Source: Botryobacter ruber (GTDB taxonomy: Bacteria; Bacteroidota; Bacteroidia; Cytophagales; Hymenobacteraceae). Taken from it: DNA of 34,576 nucleotides. The stretch lies in assembly GCF_003347595.2 (NCBI RefSeq), contig NZ_QCZK02000011.1:1-34576 (forward strand), read 5' to 3'. The stretch's first letter is position 1, and every line of letters begins with the position of its first letter. The notes beneath the pieces were generated by a model. The model ran no database searches and was not told where the DNA came from. It saw only the letters and a list, made by a program, of their open reading frames with translations. Of this stretch, positions 1 to 8,210 are shown piece by piece. Position numbers and translations under genes: made by a program.

Positions 1-368
1 ATAACACTGCAGCATAAAGGTTTTGACGTGTGAAAGTATAATTAGTTGTTTTAACAACAAAGTGTAAAATGTGTATTTTAAAGTGATGTATAATAATTTA
101 TTTAATATGAGATTTTTATAATTATATTCAGATGGTATTAGGTGTTATAGTGGTGTTGGTTTTTTAAAAAAGTGTAAATAGTTAATATTTTGTCTGTTGA
201 ATATAGATTTATGGTTATTATTGAGATAGTTTAAATCGGCGAAAATATATATTGAAGCATTTGAATAAATGTGTTCTTCGGAGTTCAGCGTACCCGGTTC
301 TGCTGTTGTTGTTGCATTCTCACATATCCGCCAGGAACAGGCGCTGCATCCGGCAAGGTTGGCTGAAC
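1..368. other. AT-rich left edge, no supported gene
   Basis: The first ~280 bases are markedly AT-rich with many stops in all frames. Short minus-strand ORFs over 145-594 have no recognisable domain and partly overlap a dispersed repeat copy at 369-400. I see no RNA gene or convincing promoter here. Confidence 0.5.
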
Positions 369-400
369 AGGAGCAAAGGGTTTGGTGGCAGGTACTGCAG
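369..400 (+). repeat. Dispersed intergenic repeat family I, divergent copy
   Basis: This stretch carries the family pattern AGGAGCA, then a G-rich segment, then TTTGGTGGCAGG and CTGCAG. It resembles the better copies at 3851-3884 and 20330-20362. It is the most divergent copy I accept and could be a chance match. Confidence 0.4.
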
Positions 401-599
401 GAGGTACAAGGCGCCCTTTTAAGAAAGTAGAATTTAACAGCCAGTGCGTCAGGAGTATAGCCGGAAACAGCAGCGGGAGCCTTGCCGGGGAACTGCGGTG
501 GCGGTAGTTCCGGGCGCCGGAAAACGCTATTTTTTTCAAAAAAACGCCGATTATGTTTGACTAAGATGAATGTCTGTGTATATTTGCACACCAAATCAG

Positions 600-670
600 G
601 GTAACGTGGCCGAGTGGCTAGGCTCAGCTCTGCAAAAGCTGCTACAGCGGTTCGAATCCGCTCGTTACCT
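600..670 (+). tRNA. tRNA-Cys (anticodon GCA)
   Basis: A complete cloverleaf can be drawn. The acceptor stem GGTAACG (600-606) pairs with CGTTACC (663-669), and U is the discriminator base at 670, as usual for tRNA-Cys. The anticodon stem is CAGCT/AGCTG with loop CTGCAAA, giving anticodon GCA. The T arm is AGCGG-TTCGAAT-CCGCT. The 3' CCA is not encoded. A strong terminator hairpin follows within 10 bases. Confidence 0.97.
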
Positions 671-677
671 CTTCCTT

Positions 678-714
678 AGCGCCGGCTGTTTAATACTGCC
701 GGCGCTTTTGTTTT
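678..714 (+). terminator. Rho-independent terminator of tRNA-Cys
   Basis: The perfect 9-bp stem AGCGCCGGC/GCCGGCGCT has an 11-nt loop and is followed by TTTGTTTT. It sits 8 bases after the tRNA, so the tRNA is probably a monocistronic transcript. Confidence 0.85.
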
Positions 715-783
715 ACAGCCTTCCGTATTACTTCTTCTTCATACAACCAGCGTACATGTGCTGCCGGTTGTGGCAACCTGTGC

Positions 784-816
784 GGGAGCAGCGCCTGTGG
801 TGGCTGCTGCAGCAAA
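784..816 (+). repeat. Dispersed intergenic repeat family I
   Basis: This copy reads GGGAGCAGCGCCTGTGGTGG followed by CTGCTGCAGCAAA. It matches the family layout: GGAGCAGCG, CTGTGGTGGC, then a GCAGCAAA tail. It lies between tRNA-Cys and the cphA region. The rest of 817-1001 shows no supported feature. Confidence 0.75.
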
Positions 817-1001
817 GCACTTTTCATAGATCCGGGCAGAGCATTTCTGTTTCCTGCTGAGCGATACGGCTTTACAATGATATAACCCAGAATTTTTGAC
901 CACGGCCAATCTTTTGCAGCTAACATCCGTATTGCTAAACTACCTATAACATAAGCTAACTGAAACATAAGCTAACCTCATCCGAAGTTCAAATCCAGCA
1001 C

Positions 1002-1178
1002 ATGTCAATCATGATACAACCAGTGCCTAGTTTTGCAGGAAACGTGGCAGGAAAAACAAAAGGCACAGAACCCCCCGGGGTGGATGAGCAGCTGCTAGGT
1101 GCTGTATGCCCCAAAGCCCTGGCCCATTACAAAACCCTGAAACAGGAAATAAAGCAACCGCACACATATCGCCATTAA
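1002..1178 (+). CDS. Possible small ORF upstream of cphA (58 aa)
   Basis: An uninterrupted frame from ATG at 1002 to TAA at 1176-1178 ends three bases before the cphA start codon, a spacing typical of translationally coupled genes. The predicted peptide is 58 residues long. It has a Gly/Pro-containing N-terminal half and a basic, helix-like C-terminal half that includes LAHYKTLKQEIKQ. I recognise no family and see no signal peptide. It could be a short leader gene of cphA, the remnant of a larger gene once paired with cphA, or chance. The only support is spacing and an intact frame. Confidence 0.35.
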   Translation: MSIMIQPVPSFAGNVAGKTKGTEPPGVDEQLLGAVCPKALAHYKTLKQEIKQPHTYRH

Positions 1179-1181
1179 CCT

Positions 1182-3809
1182 ATGAAAATTTTAGATCTGC
1201 GTACTATGCGCGGACCGAACTACTGGTCTGTTACGCATCCCAAACTTATTGTGATTAAACTGGACCTGGAGGAATTTGCCGCTACCGACACCAGCCATTT
1301 CCCGTTCCTGGTAAAGCGCCTGCAAAAAATGTTTCCGGGCATGTACAGCCATCGCTCCCGCGAGGGCATAGAAGGCGGATTTTTCAGGTCCGTTGAAAAA
1401 GGGACCACGCTGGGGCATGTGGTGCAGCACATTGCGCTGGAACTGCAGAGTATGGCCGGCATGGAGTGCGGGTACGGGCGCTGCTACCCGGCACACGAAG
1501 CCGGAAATGTTTTCGTGGTGTTTTCTTACCAGGAAGAACGGGCCGGGGAACATGCCGCTTTTGCCGCCGTCCGGATCGCCAATGCCCTGCTGAAGAATGA
1601 AAAATACAAGCTCGCCCCTGATATTGACCGCCTGCACCAGATCCGGGAGGCAGAGTATTTCGGCCCGAGTACTTATTCCATTATTTCGGAGGCCGTGAGT
1701 CGTGGAATTCCTTATATCCGCCTGAACCGCCACTCGCTTATCCAACTCGGCTACGGCGTCAATCAGAAGCGTATTCAGGCCACCATGACCTCCGGCACCT
1801 CCTGCTTTGCCGTGGAAATTGCCGGCGACAAAAACATGACGAAAGCTTTCCTGGAAGAGGCGGGCGTGCCCGTGCCCAAAGGTACCACCGTGTACACGCA
1901 GGAGGAGCTGAAAAAAGCGCTGGACTGGCTCTCCTATCCGGTCGTGCTCAAGCCCCTCGACGGCAACCATGGCAAGGGAGCCACCATCAACGTCACCAAC
2001 TTTAAAGATGCGCTGAAAGGTTTTACGGATGCGAAGCGGTTTTCGAACGGCGTTATTGTAGAGCAGTTTGTACAGGGCGCTGATTTCAGGTTGCTGGTGA
2101 TAAACGGTAAATTTGTAGCTGCCGCTTTGCGTACGCCTGCCATGGTGACCGGCGATGGCACCGCTACCATCAAGCAGCTGGTGGACAAGGAGAACAAAGA
2201 TCCCAGGAGGGGCGTGGGGCACGAGAAAGTGCTCACCAAAATCTCCATCGACAAACAAACCCGCCGCATCCTGAAAGGCAAAGGCTTTACGCCGCAAACC
2301 GTGCTGCCGGAAGGGGAGGTGCTGTATTTAAAAAGTACGGCCAACATCAGTACAGGCGGTACCGCTACAGACGTAACCGACCTGGTAGATCCGTATAATG
2401 TGCTGATGGCCGAACGCATTGCCGGGCTGATCGGCCTCGATATTTGCGGCATCGACGTAATGACGACGGATATTGCGATCCCGCTGGACCAGACCAACGG
2501 GGCTGTACTGGAAGTAAATGCTGCGCCCGGTTTCCGGATGCACATTTCCCCAACCTACGGGCTGCCGCGTAACGTAGCAGAGCCTGTTATCGATATGCTG
2601 TTCCCGCACGGGAAGCCGTCGCGTATTCCGATTATTGCCGTAACCGGCACCAACGGGAAAACCACCACCACCCGCCTGGTGGCGCACATGGTCAAAAACA
2701 ACGGCTACCAGGTAGGCTACACCACCACCGACGGCATTTACGTGCAGGATAAAATGCTCGAAAAAGGCGATACCACCGGCGCCTACAGTGCTGAGTTTGT
2801 GCTGAAAGATCCTACCGTAAACTTCGCGGTGCTGGAATGTGCGCGGGGCGGTTTGCTGCGCTCCGGGCTGGGTTTTCAGCATTGCGACATCGGTATTGTA
2901 ACCAACGTAAGCTCCGACCACCTAGGCCTGCGCGACATCCATACCCTGGAAGAACTGGCGAAAGTAAAAGCGGTTATTCCGAAAAGTGTGTGCAAAGACG
3001 GCTACGCGGTTTTAAACGCCGACGATGACCTGGTGTATGGCATGGCCAGCGACCTGCAATGTAAAGTGGCCTTCTTCAGTATGGACGAGCACAACCCGCG
3101 CATCCTGAAGCACATTGCCAAAGGCGGACTTGCCGCAGTGTTTGAGAACGGCTTTATCTCCATCTTTAAAAACAGCTACAAAATTCGCGTGGACCGGGTG
3201 GCGGATGTGCCGCTCACCTTCGGCGGGAAAGCGAAGTTTAACATCGAGAACATCCTGGCGGCTACGCTGGCCGGCTACATTTCACGCTTCGATATCGAGG
3301 ACATTAAAACTGCTTTGCGCACCTTTATTCCTTCGCCGGCCAAAACTCCAGGGCGCATGAACCTGTTCAAGTTCCCGGACTTCGAGGTGCTGGTGGATTA
3401 TGCCCATAATGTGGGCGGCATGAAAGCGGTCGGTGCGTTTATGAATGACCTGGATGCAACCGTGAAGGTGGGTATAGTGGCAGGCGTAGGCGACCGCAGA
3501 GCAGAAGATATTTACGAACTGGGCAAAGCGGCAGGGCAGATCTTCGACGAAATCATCATTCGCCTGGATTCCGACCTGCGCGGGAAGACCGCCGACGAGA
3601 TTATGGCGCCCCTGCTGCAGGGCATCGAAGACGTAGCGCCGGATAAAAACGTGCAGGTGATTCCGGAGGAGATGCGGGCAATTGCCTATGCCCTGGAACA
3701 CGCAGTGGAAGGTTCCATCATTGCCATTTTTACCGAGGATGTGTCGGAGTCGGTGAAGATGGTGGAGAACTTTAAAGTGCTGGAAGACCGGAAAATGTTT
3801 GCAGAATAA
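1182..3809 (+). CDS. cphA: Cyanophycin synthetase
   Basis: CphA builds cyanophycin, the multi-L-arginyl-poly-L-aspartate storage polymer, by ATP-dependent alternate addition of Asp to the backbone and Arg to the side chain. At 875 residues it has normal CphA1 length. The N-terminal domain is followed by an ATP-grasp module (about 215-475) with KPLDGNHGKGATI near residue 257. A Mur-ligase-like module follows, with P-loop VTGTNGKTTTTR near 487-498, SDHLGLRDIHTLEELAKVK, and GRMNLF...VDYAHN near 725-742. All expected nucleotide-binding motifs appear intact, so an active enzyme is likely. It lies just downstream of a 58-aa ORF. No cyanophycinase or isoaspartyl dipeptidase gene is found in this window, although these are often neighbours. 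No clear terminator follows; a family I repeat begins 41 bases after the stop. Confidence 0.96.
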   Translation: MKILDLRTMRGPNYWSVTHPKLIVIKLDLEEFAATDTSHFPFLVKRLQKMFPGMYSHRSREGIEGGFFRSVEKGTTLGHVVQHIALELQSMAGMECGYGRCYPAHEAGNVFVVFSYQEERAGEHAAFAAVRIANALLKNEKYKLAPDIDRLHQIREAEYFGPSTYSIISEAVSRGIPYIRLNRHSLIQLGYGVNQKRIQATMTSGTSCFAVEIAGDKNMTKAFLEEAGVPVPKGTTVYTQEELKKALDWLSYPVVLKPLDGNHGKGATINVTNFKDALKGFTDAKRFSNGVIVEQFVQGADFRLLVINGKFVAAALRTPAMVTGDGTATIKQLVDKENKDPRRGVGHEKVLTKISIDKQTRRILKGKGFTPQTVLPEGEVLYLKSTANISTGGTATDVTDLVDPYNVLMAERIAGLIGLDICGIDVMTTDIAIPLDQTNGAVLEVNAAPGFRMHISPTYGLPRNVAEPVIDMLFPHGKPSRIPIIAVTGTNGKTTTTRLVAHMVKNNGYQVGYTTTDGIYVQDKMLEKGDTTGAYSAEFVLKDPTVNFAVLECARGGLLRSGLGFQHCDIGIVTNVSSDHLGLRDIHTLEELAKVKAVIPKSVCKDGYAVLNADDDLVYGMASDLQCKVAFFSMDEHNPRILKHIAKGGLAAVFENGFISIFKNSYKIRVDRVADVPLTFGGKAKFNIENILAATLAGYISRFDIEDIKTALRTFIPSPAKTPGRMNLFKFPDFEVLVDYAHNVGGMKAVGAFMNDLDATVKVGIVAGVGDRRAEDIYELGKAAGQIFDEIIIRLDSDLRGKTADEIMAPLLQGIEDVAPDKNVQVIPEEMRAIAYALEHAVEGSIIAIFTEDVSESVKMVENFKVLEDRKMFAE

Positions 3810-3850
3810 CGGTTTCCGGGAAGTGATTTTCAGAATTGCCCTGGTTTAGC

Positions 3851-3884
3851 AGGAGCAGCGACTGTGGTGGCAGCTGCAGCAGAA
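3851..3884 (+). repeat. Dispersed intergenic repeat family I
   Basis: This copy carries AGGAGCAGCGACTGTGGTGG followed by CAGCTGCAGCAGAA. It directly abuts the left arm of the family II inverted repeat that starts at 3887. Confidence 0.8.
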
Positions 3885-3886
3885 TT

Positions 3887-4119
3887 GTCTGAACCACAGA
3901 TTTACCGGATTAAAGGATGACACTGAGGATTTAGTACCCAACAAAAAATTACCTTGCATGCTATAAACTGTAGCAGCTGGCCTGAGTGAAGTTCGCTCAC
4001 AAGATCCCCTACGGGGATGCCAAAGGAGGAATAGTTTTGTGGAACTGAGTAAATTCTCGCTGATATTAGTAATGAAAAATCTGTGTTATCCTTTAATTCC
4101 GTAAATCTGTGGTTCAGAT
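3887..4119. repeat. Family II inverted-repeat element with internal hairpin
   Basis: The left arm (3887-3932) contains TCTGAACCACAGATTTACCG and GGATTAAAGGAT. The right arm (4075-4119) contains the reverse complement as ATCCTTTAATTCCG and TAAATCTGTGGTTCAGA. They form long imperfect terminal inverted repeats around ~140 bases with no ORF. The interior holds CACAAGATCCCCTACGGGGA at 3998-4017, a short hairpin also found in the REP-bounded element at 4875-5074. It looks like a small non-autonomous element. Bases 4120-4188 show nothing further. Confidence 0.7.
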
Positions 4120-4188
4120 TTTCCGTGCGCAGTCAGGGGACAGCACCTGGATGTAAAAGAGATGCGAACAAATAAATCAATAGGAATA

Positions 4189-4617
4189 TTAACGGTTCTT
4201 TCTGCCCTTCTTTTGCTTCTTCTGCTTTGCTCTTTCGCTTTTCAGTTGCTGGAATTCTTCGTTCGACACCGTAACCACATAAGTGCCAAAGGTTAAAATG
4301 GTTAAGCCGGAATCAAAGTCGTGCTCCAGCGTCACGTGCAGCTGTTTGTCCGGGTTGAGCACATAGGCATCGTCGGTTTTGTCATACACCTTAAACTCAT
4401 ATTCTCCTTCCTCCAGGGGCTGAGTCGTGTTGCGGGCCAGGCAGTCGCCGGTAATAACAAGCGGCGTTTCCAGCTCGTCGATAAACTCGAAGGGCTGAAA
4501 ATATTTGCCGTCTTTCTTATGCGTGATGTATTCTATTTTGTCGATTTCAAGTTGAATGTCCTGGTTTTTGTCTTCTCTTTTAGTCTTGATGTCGAGAAGG
4601 TTTCCTGTTAATCTCAT
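4189..4617 (-). CDS. Hypothetical protein (142 aa) with Lys-rich tail
   Basis: I do not recognise this protein. It has no signal peptide or membrane segment, so it is probably cytoplasmic. The body is rich in predicted beta-strand (for example ITGDCLARN, GLTILTFGTYVVTVS) with many acidic residues, and it ends in a strongly basic tail of Lys/Arg/Gln (about residues 128-142). Such tails suggest nucleic-acid or ribosome contact, but that is only inference. It starts at the ATG at 4615-4617. It stands alone on the minus strand between two repeat-rich intergenic stretches, with a family I repeat ~75 bases upstream. Confidence 0.75.
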   Translation of the reverse strand: MRLTGNLLDIKTKREDKNQDIQLEIDKIEYITHKKDGKYFQPFEFIDELETPLVITGDCLARNTTQPLEEGEYEFKVYDKTDDAYVLNPDKQLHVTLEHDFDSGLTILTFGTYVVTVSNEEFQQLKSERAKQKKQKKGRKNR

Positions 4618-4693
4618 ATGCCTGGTTTGCCTGTTACGTCTTCTGTTAATTCCCTTTCAGCTGCCCCGGTGCTGCGTTTTTTCTTTGAACTAT

Positions 4694-4728
4694 TCTGCTG
4701 CACCTGCCACCACAGCCACTGCTGTAGC
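4694..4728 (-). repeat. Dispersed intergenic repeat family I
   Basis: On the plus strand this reads TCTGCTGCACCTGCCACCAC then AGCCACTGCTGTAGC, the reverse complement of the family pattern. It lies upstream of the small hypothetical gene that starts at 4617. Bases 4729-4874 show no supported feature. Confidence 0.8.
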
Positions 4729-4874
4729 TTGTTTTGCCTTTGCAACTTAAAGGAAAGAAAGCAGAAACAGCCTATCTTCTGAAAGAAAAAAGCTGTTTCT
4801 TAATTTGGACAAGATAGCTGATGTTACACATAAATTACGATTGCTGGAAAGGTGCTGTAGCAAAGGTTATTTTT

Positions 4875-5074
4875 GCTAGTGCGAGCTTGTAGCTCGTACT
4901 TATACCAACAAGTCTTTATTTGCTCCCCCATAAATATTTCTCCCTCTTGTCATCCCTTTCGGGATCTTGTGGGCAAGTTGCAGAAACATCTGCTAAAAGC
5001 AGAACCGTAATGGAAGATCCTTTTTACTATATGGTATCACATGTAAAGGTACGAGCTACAAGCTCGCACCAGCG
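4875..5074. repeat. REP-bounded ~200-bp element with shared internal hairpin
   Basis: A plus-oriented REP hairpin (GCGAGCTTGTAGCTCGTAC, 4881-4899) and a minus-oriented one (GTACGAGCTACAAGCTCGC, 5049-5067) bound about 150 bases of non-coding DNA. This is the REP family concentrated at 29741-34018, about 25 kb away. The interior differs from the common ~40-base BIME spacer. On the minus strand it contains CACAAGATCCCGAAAGGGAT (4952-4971), the same hairpin core as in the family II element at 3887-4119. Confidence 0.75.
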
Positions 5075-5104
5075 CACCCGTATCTGAAAACAAAACCAAA
5101 CCGG

Positions 5105-6661
5105 CTAATTATAGCGCCCACGCCGCTGCGGGTCCTCCAGGAAGAGCTGCAGGAATATTTTCTGTTCTGTAATAATCGAGTGCTGGTCAGGATAATCCTG
5201 TAACCTGCGGTTGGTGGAGTAGCCAAAATGTTCGTAGCCCAGGCTCAGGTTTTTGAGCAGCCGCACCGTAACGCGTGGGCGCAGTATGCCAATGGAATTG
5301 TTGCCTTCCAGGCCTTCGAAAGTGTCGAGCCAGAAGTGGTAGTACACGAAGGCGGCGGAGGCATACTTTCCTAAGCTGAGGGTGCTTTCTATTTTCGCCT
5401 GGAGGCCGTGGGCGAACACGTAATCCCGCAAGCCTACCGAATCGGGGGCGGAACGGTTGCTGTTGCCCGCCAGCGGCACGACACCCAGGCTGGCATTATT
5501 GTAGAAGTAGATCTGCCTGCTTAGCGGTAGTTTCGTGAACAGGCCACCGCCAAAGCCAAGGGCGCCTAAGTTAAAATTGCGGGTATCCCAGAAGTCGTAA
5601 TACTGGAAGGCCCCCGTCAGCAGCGACAGCCTGCCGAGCTCTAGGTTGCGGCCAAAGAGGATGCCGTAGCCCGTGATGTTGTTGATGGTACCGCCCACGG
5701 TGTCTGCCGAGCCAAAACTGAATTCGGAACGAAGCCTGAAAAAGTCGAACGGTTTGCGCTTGCGGGGCTCAAAGGGATTGCCGTAATCGAGCTGGATGTT
5801 CAGCATGGTGTTGTTTCCGCCTGCGCCAAATATCTCGTTCTGCTGCTCGTTCAGCCGGTGTATGCCTGCAAATAACGTAACGTTGAGGGGCGACTGCTCA
5901 TACACTTCCTTGTTGGTAACCTGGAAGGTTTTGCCCTGCAGCAGCCGGTTGAGGCCCCGCACCGGGTTTATCACCCCGGCCGCTATTTCCCTGATCGCCC
6001 GTTCGCCGCCCTGGGTGCGGTCGTCGAGGATGTTGGAGCTGATGCGGTAGAGGATTTCGCCGAGGGCTGCGCCGTTCAGGGGCGTATAAATCATGTCGTT
6101 GTAAGAAGGGAGGGTGGTTTCGCCGAAGTATTCCCATAGCAGGCTGCCGCCCACGGCAAAGGGCAGCGACTGCCAGTACGTATACCCCTGCGAGCGGGCA
6201 GCATTAAAGTAGAGCGTGCCCTGGTAGGGGTGGCCGATAAAGTTGATCCTGAACTTGTCGGTATCCCATTCAGGCTCGGATGTTAAATTCGTTTTCCAGG
6301 TGCTCGGGCTTACGTAGGCATAGTCTTCTTTGGTAACGTAGCGGTTAAACCCCATGAACAGGGCATTGACGCCTACTACCTGTACGGCGGGTTTCCAGAT
6401 TGGCTGGCGCTTGTTGTAGAGCGGGTCGTCGTTGAGCAGGTCGCCGTATTTGTTGTACAGCGAGCGGTCCAGCAGGCTGGTATCGGTGGGGGCATGGCCC
6501 GGCTGGTCGGAAAACAAGACTTTCTTCCGCTCCTTTATTTCTTTCAGTTGCTGCTTGCGGTTGCCATTGGCAGGGTTGATGGTGTCGGGTGCCGGAACTA
6601 CCTGCGCCCGGAGGTGCACCACCGACCATAAGATCAGAACTGCAGTAAAGATGTGTTTCAT
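5105..6661 (-). CDS. DUF3943 domain-containing outer-membrane-type protein
   Basis: This 518-residue protein begins with a signal peptide (MKHIFTAVLILWSVVHLRAQ, cleavage after about residue 20), so it is exported. Residues about 138-230 match the DUF3943 family, with NFIGHPYQGTLYFNAARSQG, SLLWEYFGETTLPSYND and a segment ending INPVRGLNRLL. The remainder is rich in alternating hydrophobic/aromatic strands and closes with FLQLFLED, consistent with an outer-membrane beta-barrel or a periplasmic protein attached to the membrane. The biochemical role of the family is unknown. It is transcribed divergently from the PBP4-type dacB gene, with about 140 bases between the starts, but no functional link is shown. 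Confidence 0.88.
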   Translation of the reverse strand: MKHIFTAVLILWSVVHLRAQVVPAPDTINPANGNRKQQLKEIKERKKVLFSDQPGHAPTDTSLLDRSLYNKYGDLLNDDPLYNKRQPIWKPAVQVVGVNALFMGFNRYVTKEDYAYVSPSTWKTNLTSEPEWDTDKFRINFIGHPYQGTLYFNAARSQGYTYWQSLPFAVGGSLLWEYFGETTLPSYNDMIYTPLNGAALGEILYRISSNILDDRTQGGERAIREIAAGVINPVRGLNRLLQGKTFQVTNKEVYEQSPLNVTLFAGIHRLNEQQNEIFGAGGNNTMLNIQLDYGNPFEPRKRKPFDFFRLRSEFSFGSADTVGGTINNITGYGILFGRNLELGRLSLLTGAFQYYDFWDTRNFNLGALGFGGGLFTKLPLSRQIYFYNNASLGVVPLAGNSNRSAPDSVGLRDYVFAHGLQAKIESTLSLGKYASAAFVYYHFWLDTFEGLEGNNSIGILRPRVTVRLLKNLSLGYEHFGYSTNRRLQDYPDQHSIITEQKIFLQLFLEDPQRRGRYN

Positions 6662-6804
6662 GCTTCGCTTATACGGTTAACGGAAATTTGAAGCTGATTT
6701 TTAGCCCTGGAAACAGTTTTCACGCCTGTCGGCATGTAAAGGATTCCTGGTACAGATGAAACAAGTTGAACAATAGTCTGCCTGAATTTCCCGAACTTTG
6801 ATGC

Positions 6805-8196
6805 ATGTTGACTTCTTTGACCCGTGTTTTTTTCCTGCTCCTGTGCATGCTGGCGCCTGTGTTGGTGCCCGCACAAACGGTGCCCCAGCAATTGGCTGCT
6901 GCCTTTAAAGCTTTCCAGAACGATGCGCAGCTTCGCCATGCCGTTTCAGCTTTGTATGTAGCAGACGCCAGATCAGGAAAGGTGCTTTTTGACCATAACG
7001 GAAAGGTGGGTCTTGTGCCGGCTTCGACTCTGAAAGTAATAACGGCCGCCAGTGCGCTGGAGCTTCTGGGAAAAGACTTCCGGTACAAAACAACCTTTGC
7101 CTGGCAGAAAAAAGGGGAGGAGGCAACGCTGCTGATCCGTCCTTCCGGCGACCCTACGTTCGGAAGCTGGCGCTGGCCTGCTACCAGGGAGGAGGTGGTG
7201 CTGAAGGGGCTGGCGCAGGCCATAAGTAAGTTGCCTGTCAACACTTTTGACAACATCCTGGTCGACAACAAGGGGTGGAGCAGCGGAACCATACCGGCCG
7301 GCTGGCTCTGGCAGGACATCGGGAATTATTACGGGGCGGGCGCAGCCAGATTCAACTGGCGGGAAAACCAGTACGATGTCATCCTGAGATCCGGAAAACG
7401 CATCGGCGACCCGGTGTCAATTGTGAAGACGGTTCCTGAAATGGCTGGCTATAACCTGACTTCTGAAGTGACTTCGGCTGCTGCAGGCTCCGGCGACAGT
7501 GCCTATATTTATTTCCCGCTGCACGGAACAACCGGCACCATCCGGGGCACCATTCCGTTAAACCGGAATGCTTTTGAAATTTCGGGAGCCATGCCCGATC
7601 CTGCGGCCCAGTTTGCCGGCACGCTGCAGAAAGCAGGTGCAGGTATCCGAAGTTCAGGTAAGGCTGTGGTGACAGCAGCAGTAAACCTTTCCGAAGCTGG
7701 TTTTACCCCTTTTCACACCGTCACGTCCCCGCCCCTGGACAGCATTGTGTACTGGCTTAACCGGAAAAGCGTGAACCTGTATGCCGAAGCGTTGGTCAAA
7801 ACAATGGCCGTTAAATATGCAGGCGTTGGCGCAACAAAAGAAGGAACAGGCATTATCCGGAATTTCTGGAAACAGCAGGGTATCCCGGAGGAGGAGCTGA
7901 ACCTGGTGGACGGATCGGGCTTGTCGCCGGTGAACCGCGTAACGGCGCACGCGCTGGTGCGGGCGTTACAACACAGCCGGAAACAGCCCTGGTTCAACAG
8001 TTTCTACGATTCGCTGCCGCTCTACAACGGCATGAAAATGAAAAGCGGCACCATGCAGGGCGTGAAAGGCTACTGTGGCTACTACCGCGACAAAGCAGGA
8101 AATGACTATGTGTTTGCGTTCCTGGTAAACAACTACTCCGGCTCATCGGCCTCCCTTACCCGGAAAATGTACCAGGTGCTGGATGCGCTGAAGTAG
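6805..8196 (+). CDS. dacB: D-alanyl-D-alanine carboxypeptidase/endopeptidase (PBP4, peptidase S13)
   Basis: This is a periplasmic serine peptidase of family S13 that trims D-Ala from peptidoglycan stem peptides and/or cuts D-Ala-DAP crosslinks. The 463-residue protein has a signal peptide (hydrophobic core about 8-22, ending VPAQ). All three penicillin-binding motifs are present: SxxK as S74-T-L-K77 within VPASTLKVITAAS, SxN as S322-V-N324, and the KTG box as K413-S-G415 in MKSGTMQGVKGY. Length and motif spacing, with the long insertion between the first two motifs, fit PBP4. The stop is 14 bases from the convergent stop of the erythromycin-esterase-family gene, with no obvious shared terminator. 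The symbol follows the family name and is not proof of orthology. Confidence 0.93.
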   Translation: MLTSLTRVFFLLLCMLAPVLVPAQTVPQQLAAAFKAFQNDAQLRHAVSALYVADARSGKVLFDHNGKVGLVPASTLKVITAASALELLGKDFRYKTTFAWQKKGEEATLLIRPSGDPTFGSWRWPATREEVVLKGLAQAISKLPVNTFDNILVDNKGWSSGTIPAGWLWQDIGNYYGAGAARFNWRENQYDVILRSGKRIGDPVSIVKTVPEMAGYNLTSEVTSAAAGSGDSAYIYFPLHGTTGTIRGTIPLNRNAFEISGAMPDPAAQFAGTLQKAGAGIRSSGKAVVTAAVNLSEAGFTPFHTVTSPPLDSIVYWLNRKSVNLYAEALVKTMAVKYAGVGATKEGTGIIRNFWKQQGIPEEELNLVDGSGLSPVNRVTAHALVRALQHSRKQPWFNSFYDSLPLYNGMKMKSGTMQGVKGYCGYYRDKAGNDYVFAFLVNNYSGSSASLTRKMYQVLDALK

Positions 8197-8210
8197 GAGC
8201 GGGAACGAAC

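Noticed and set aside
145..594. Overlapping minus-strand ORFs of 149 and 84 aa left of tRNA-Cys
   Set aside because: The longer one spans AT-rich and repeat-like sequence and has no domain. The shorter one is Pro/Gln-rich and overlaps a family I repeat copy. There is no coupling to any gene.
690..968. 92-aa minus-strand ORF between the tRNA and cphA
   Set aside because: It overlaps the tRNA terminator and a dispersed repeat copy, and shows no recognisable features.
1191..2297. 368-aa minus-strand ORF opposite cphA
   Set aside because: It is a shadow of the high-GC cphA reading frame; the plus-strand product matches CphA along its full length.
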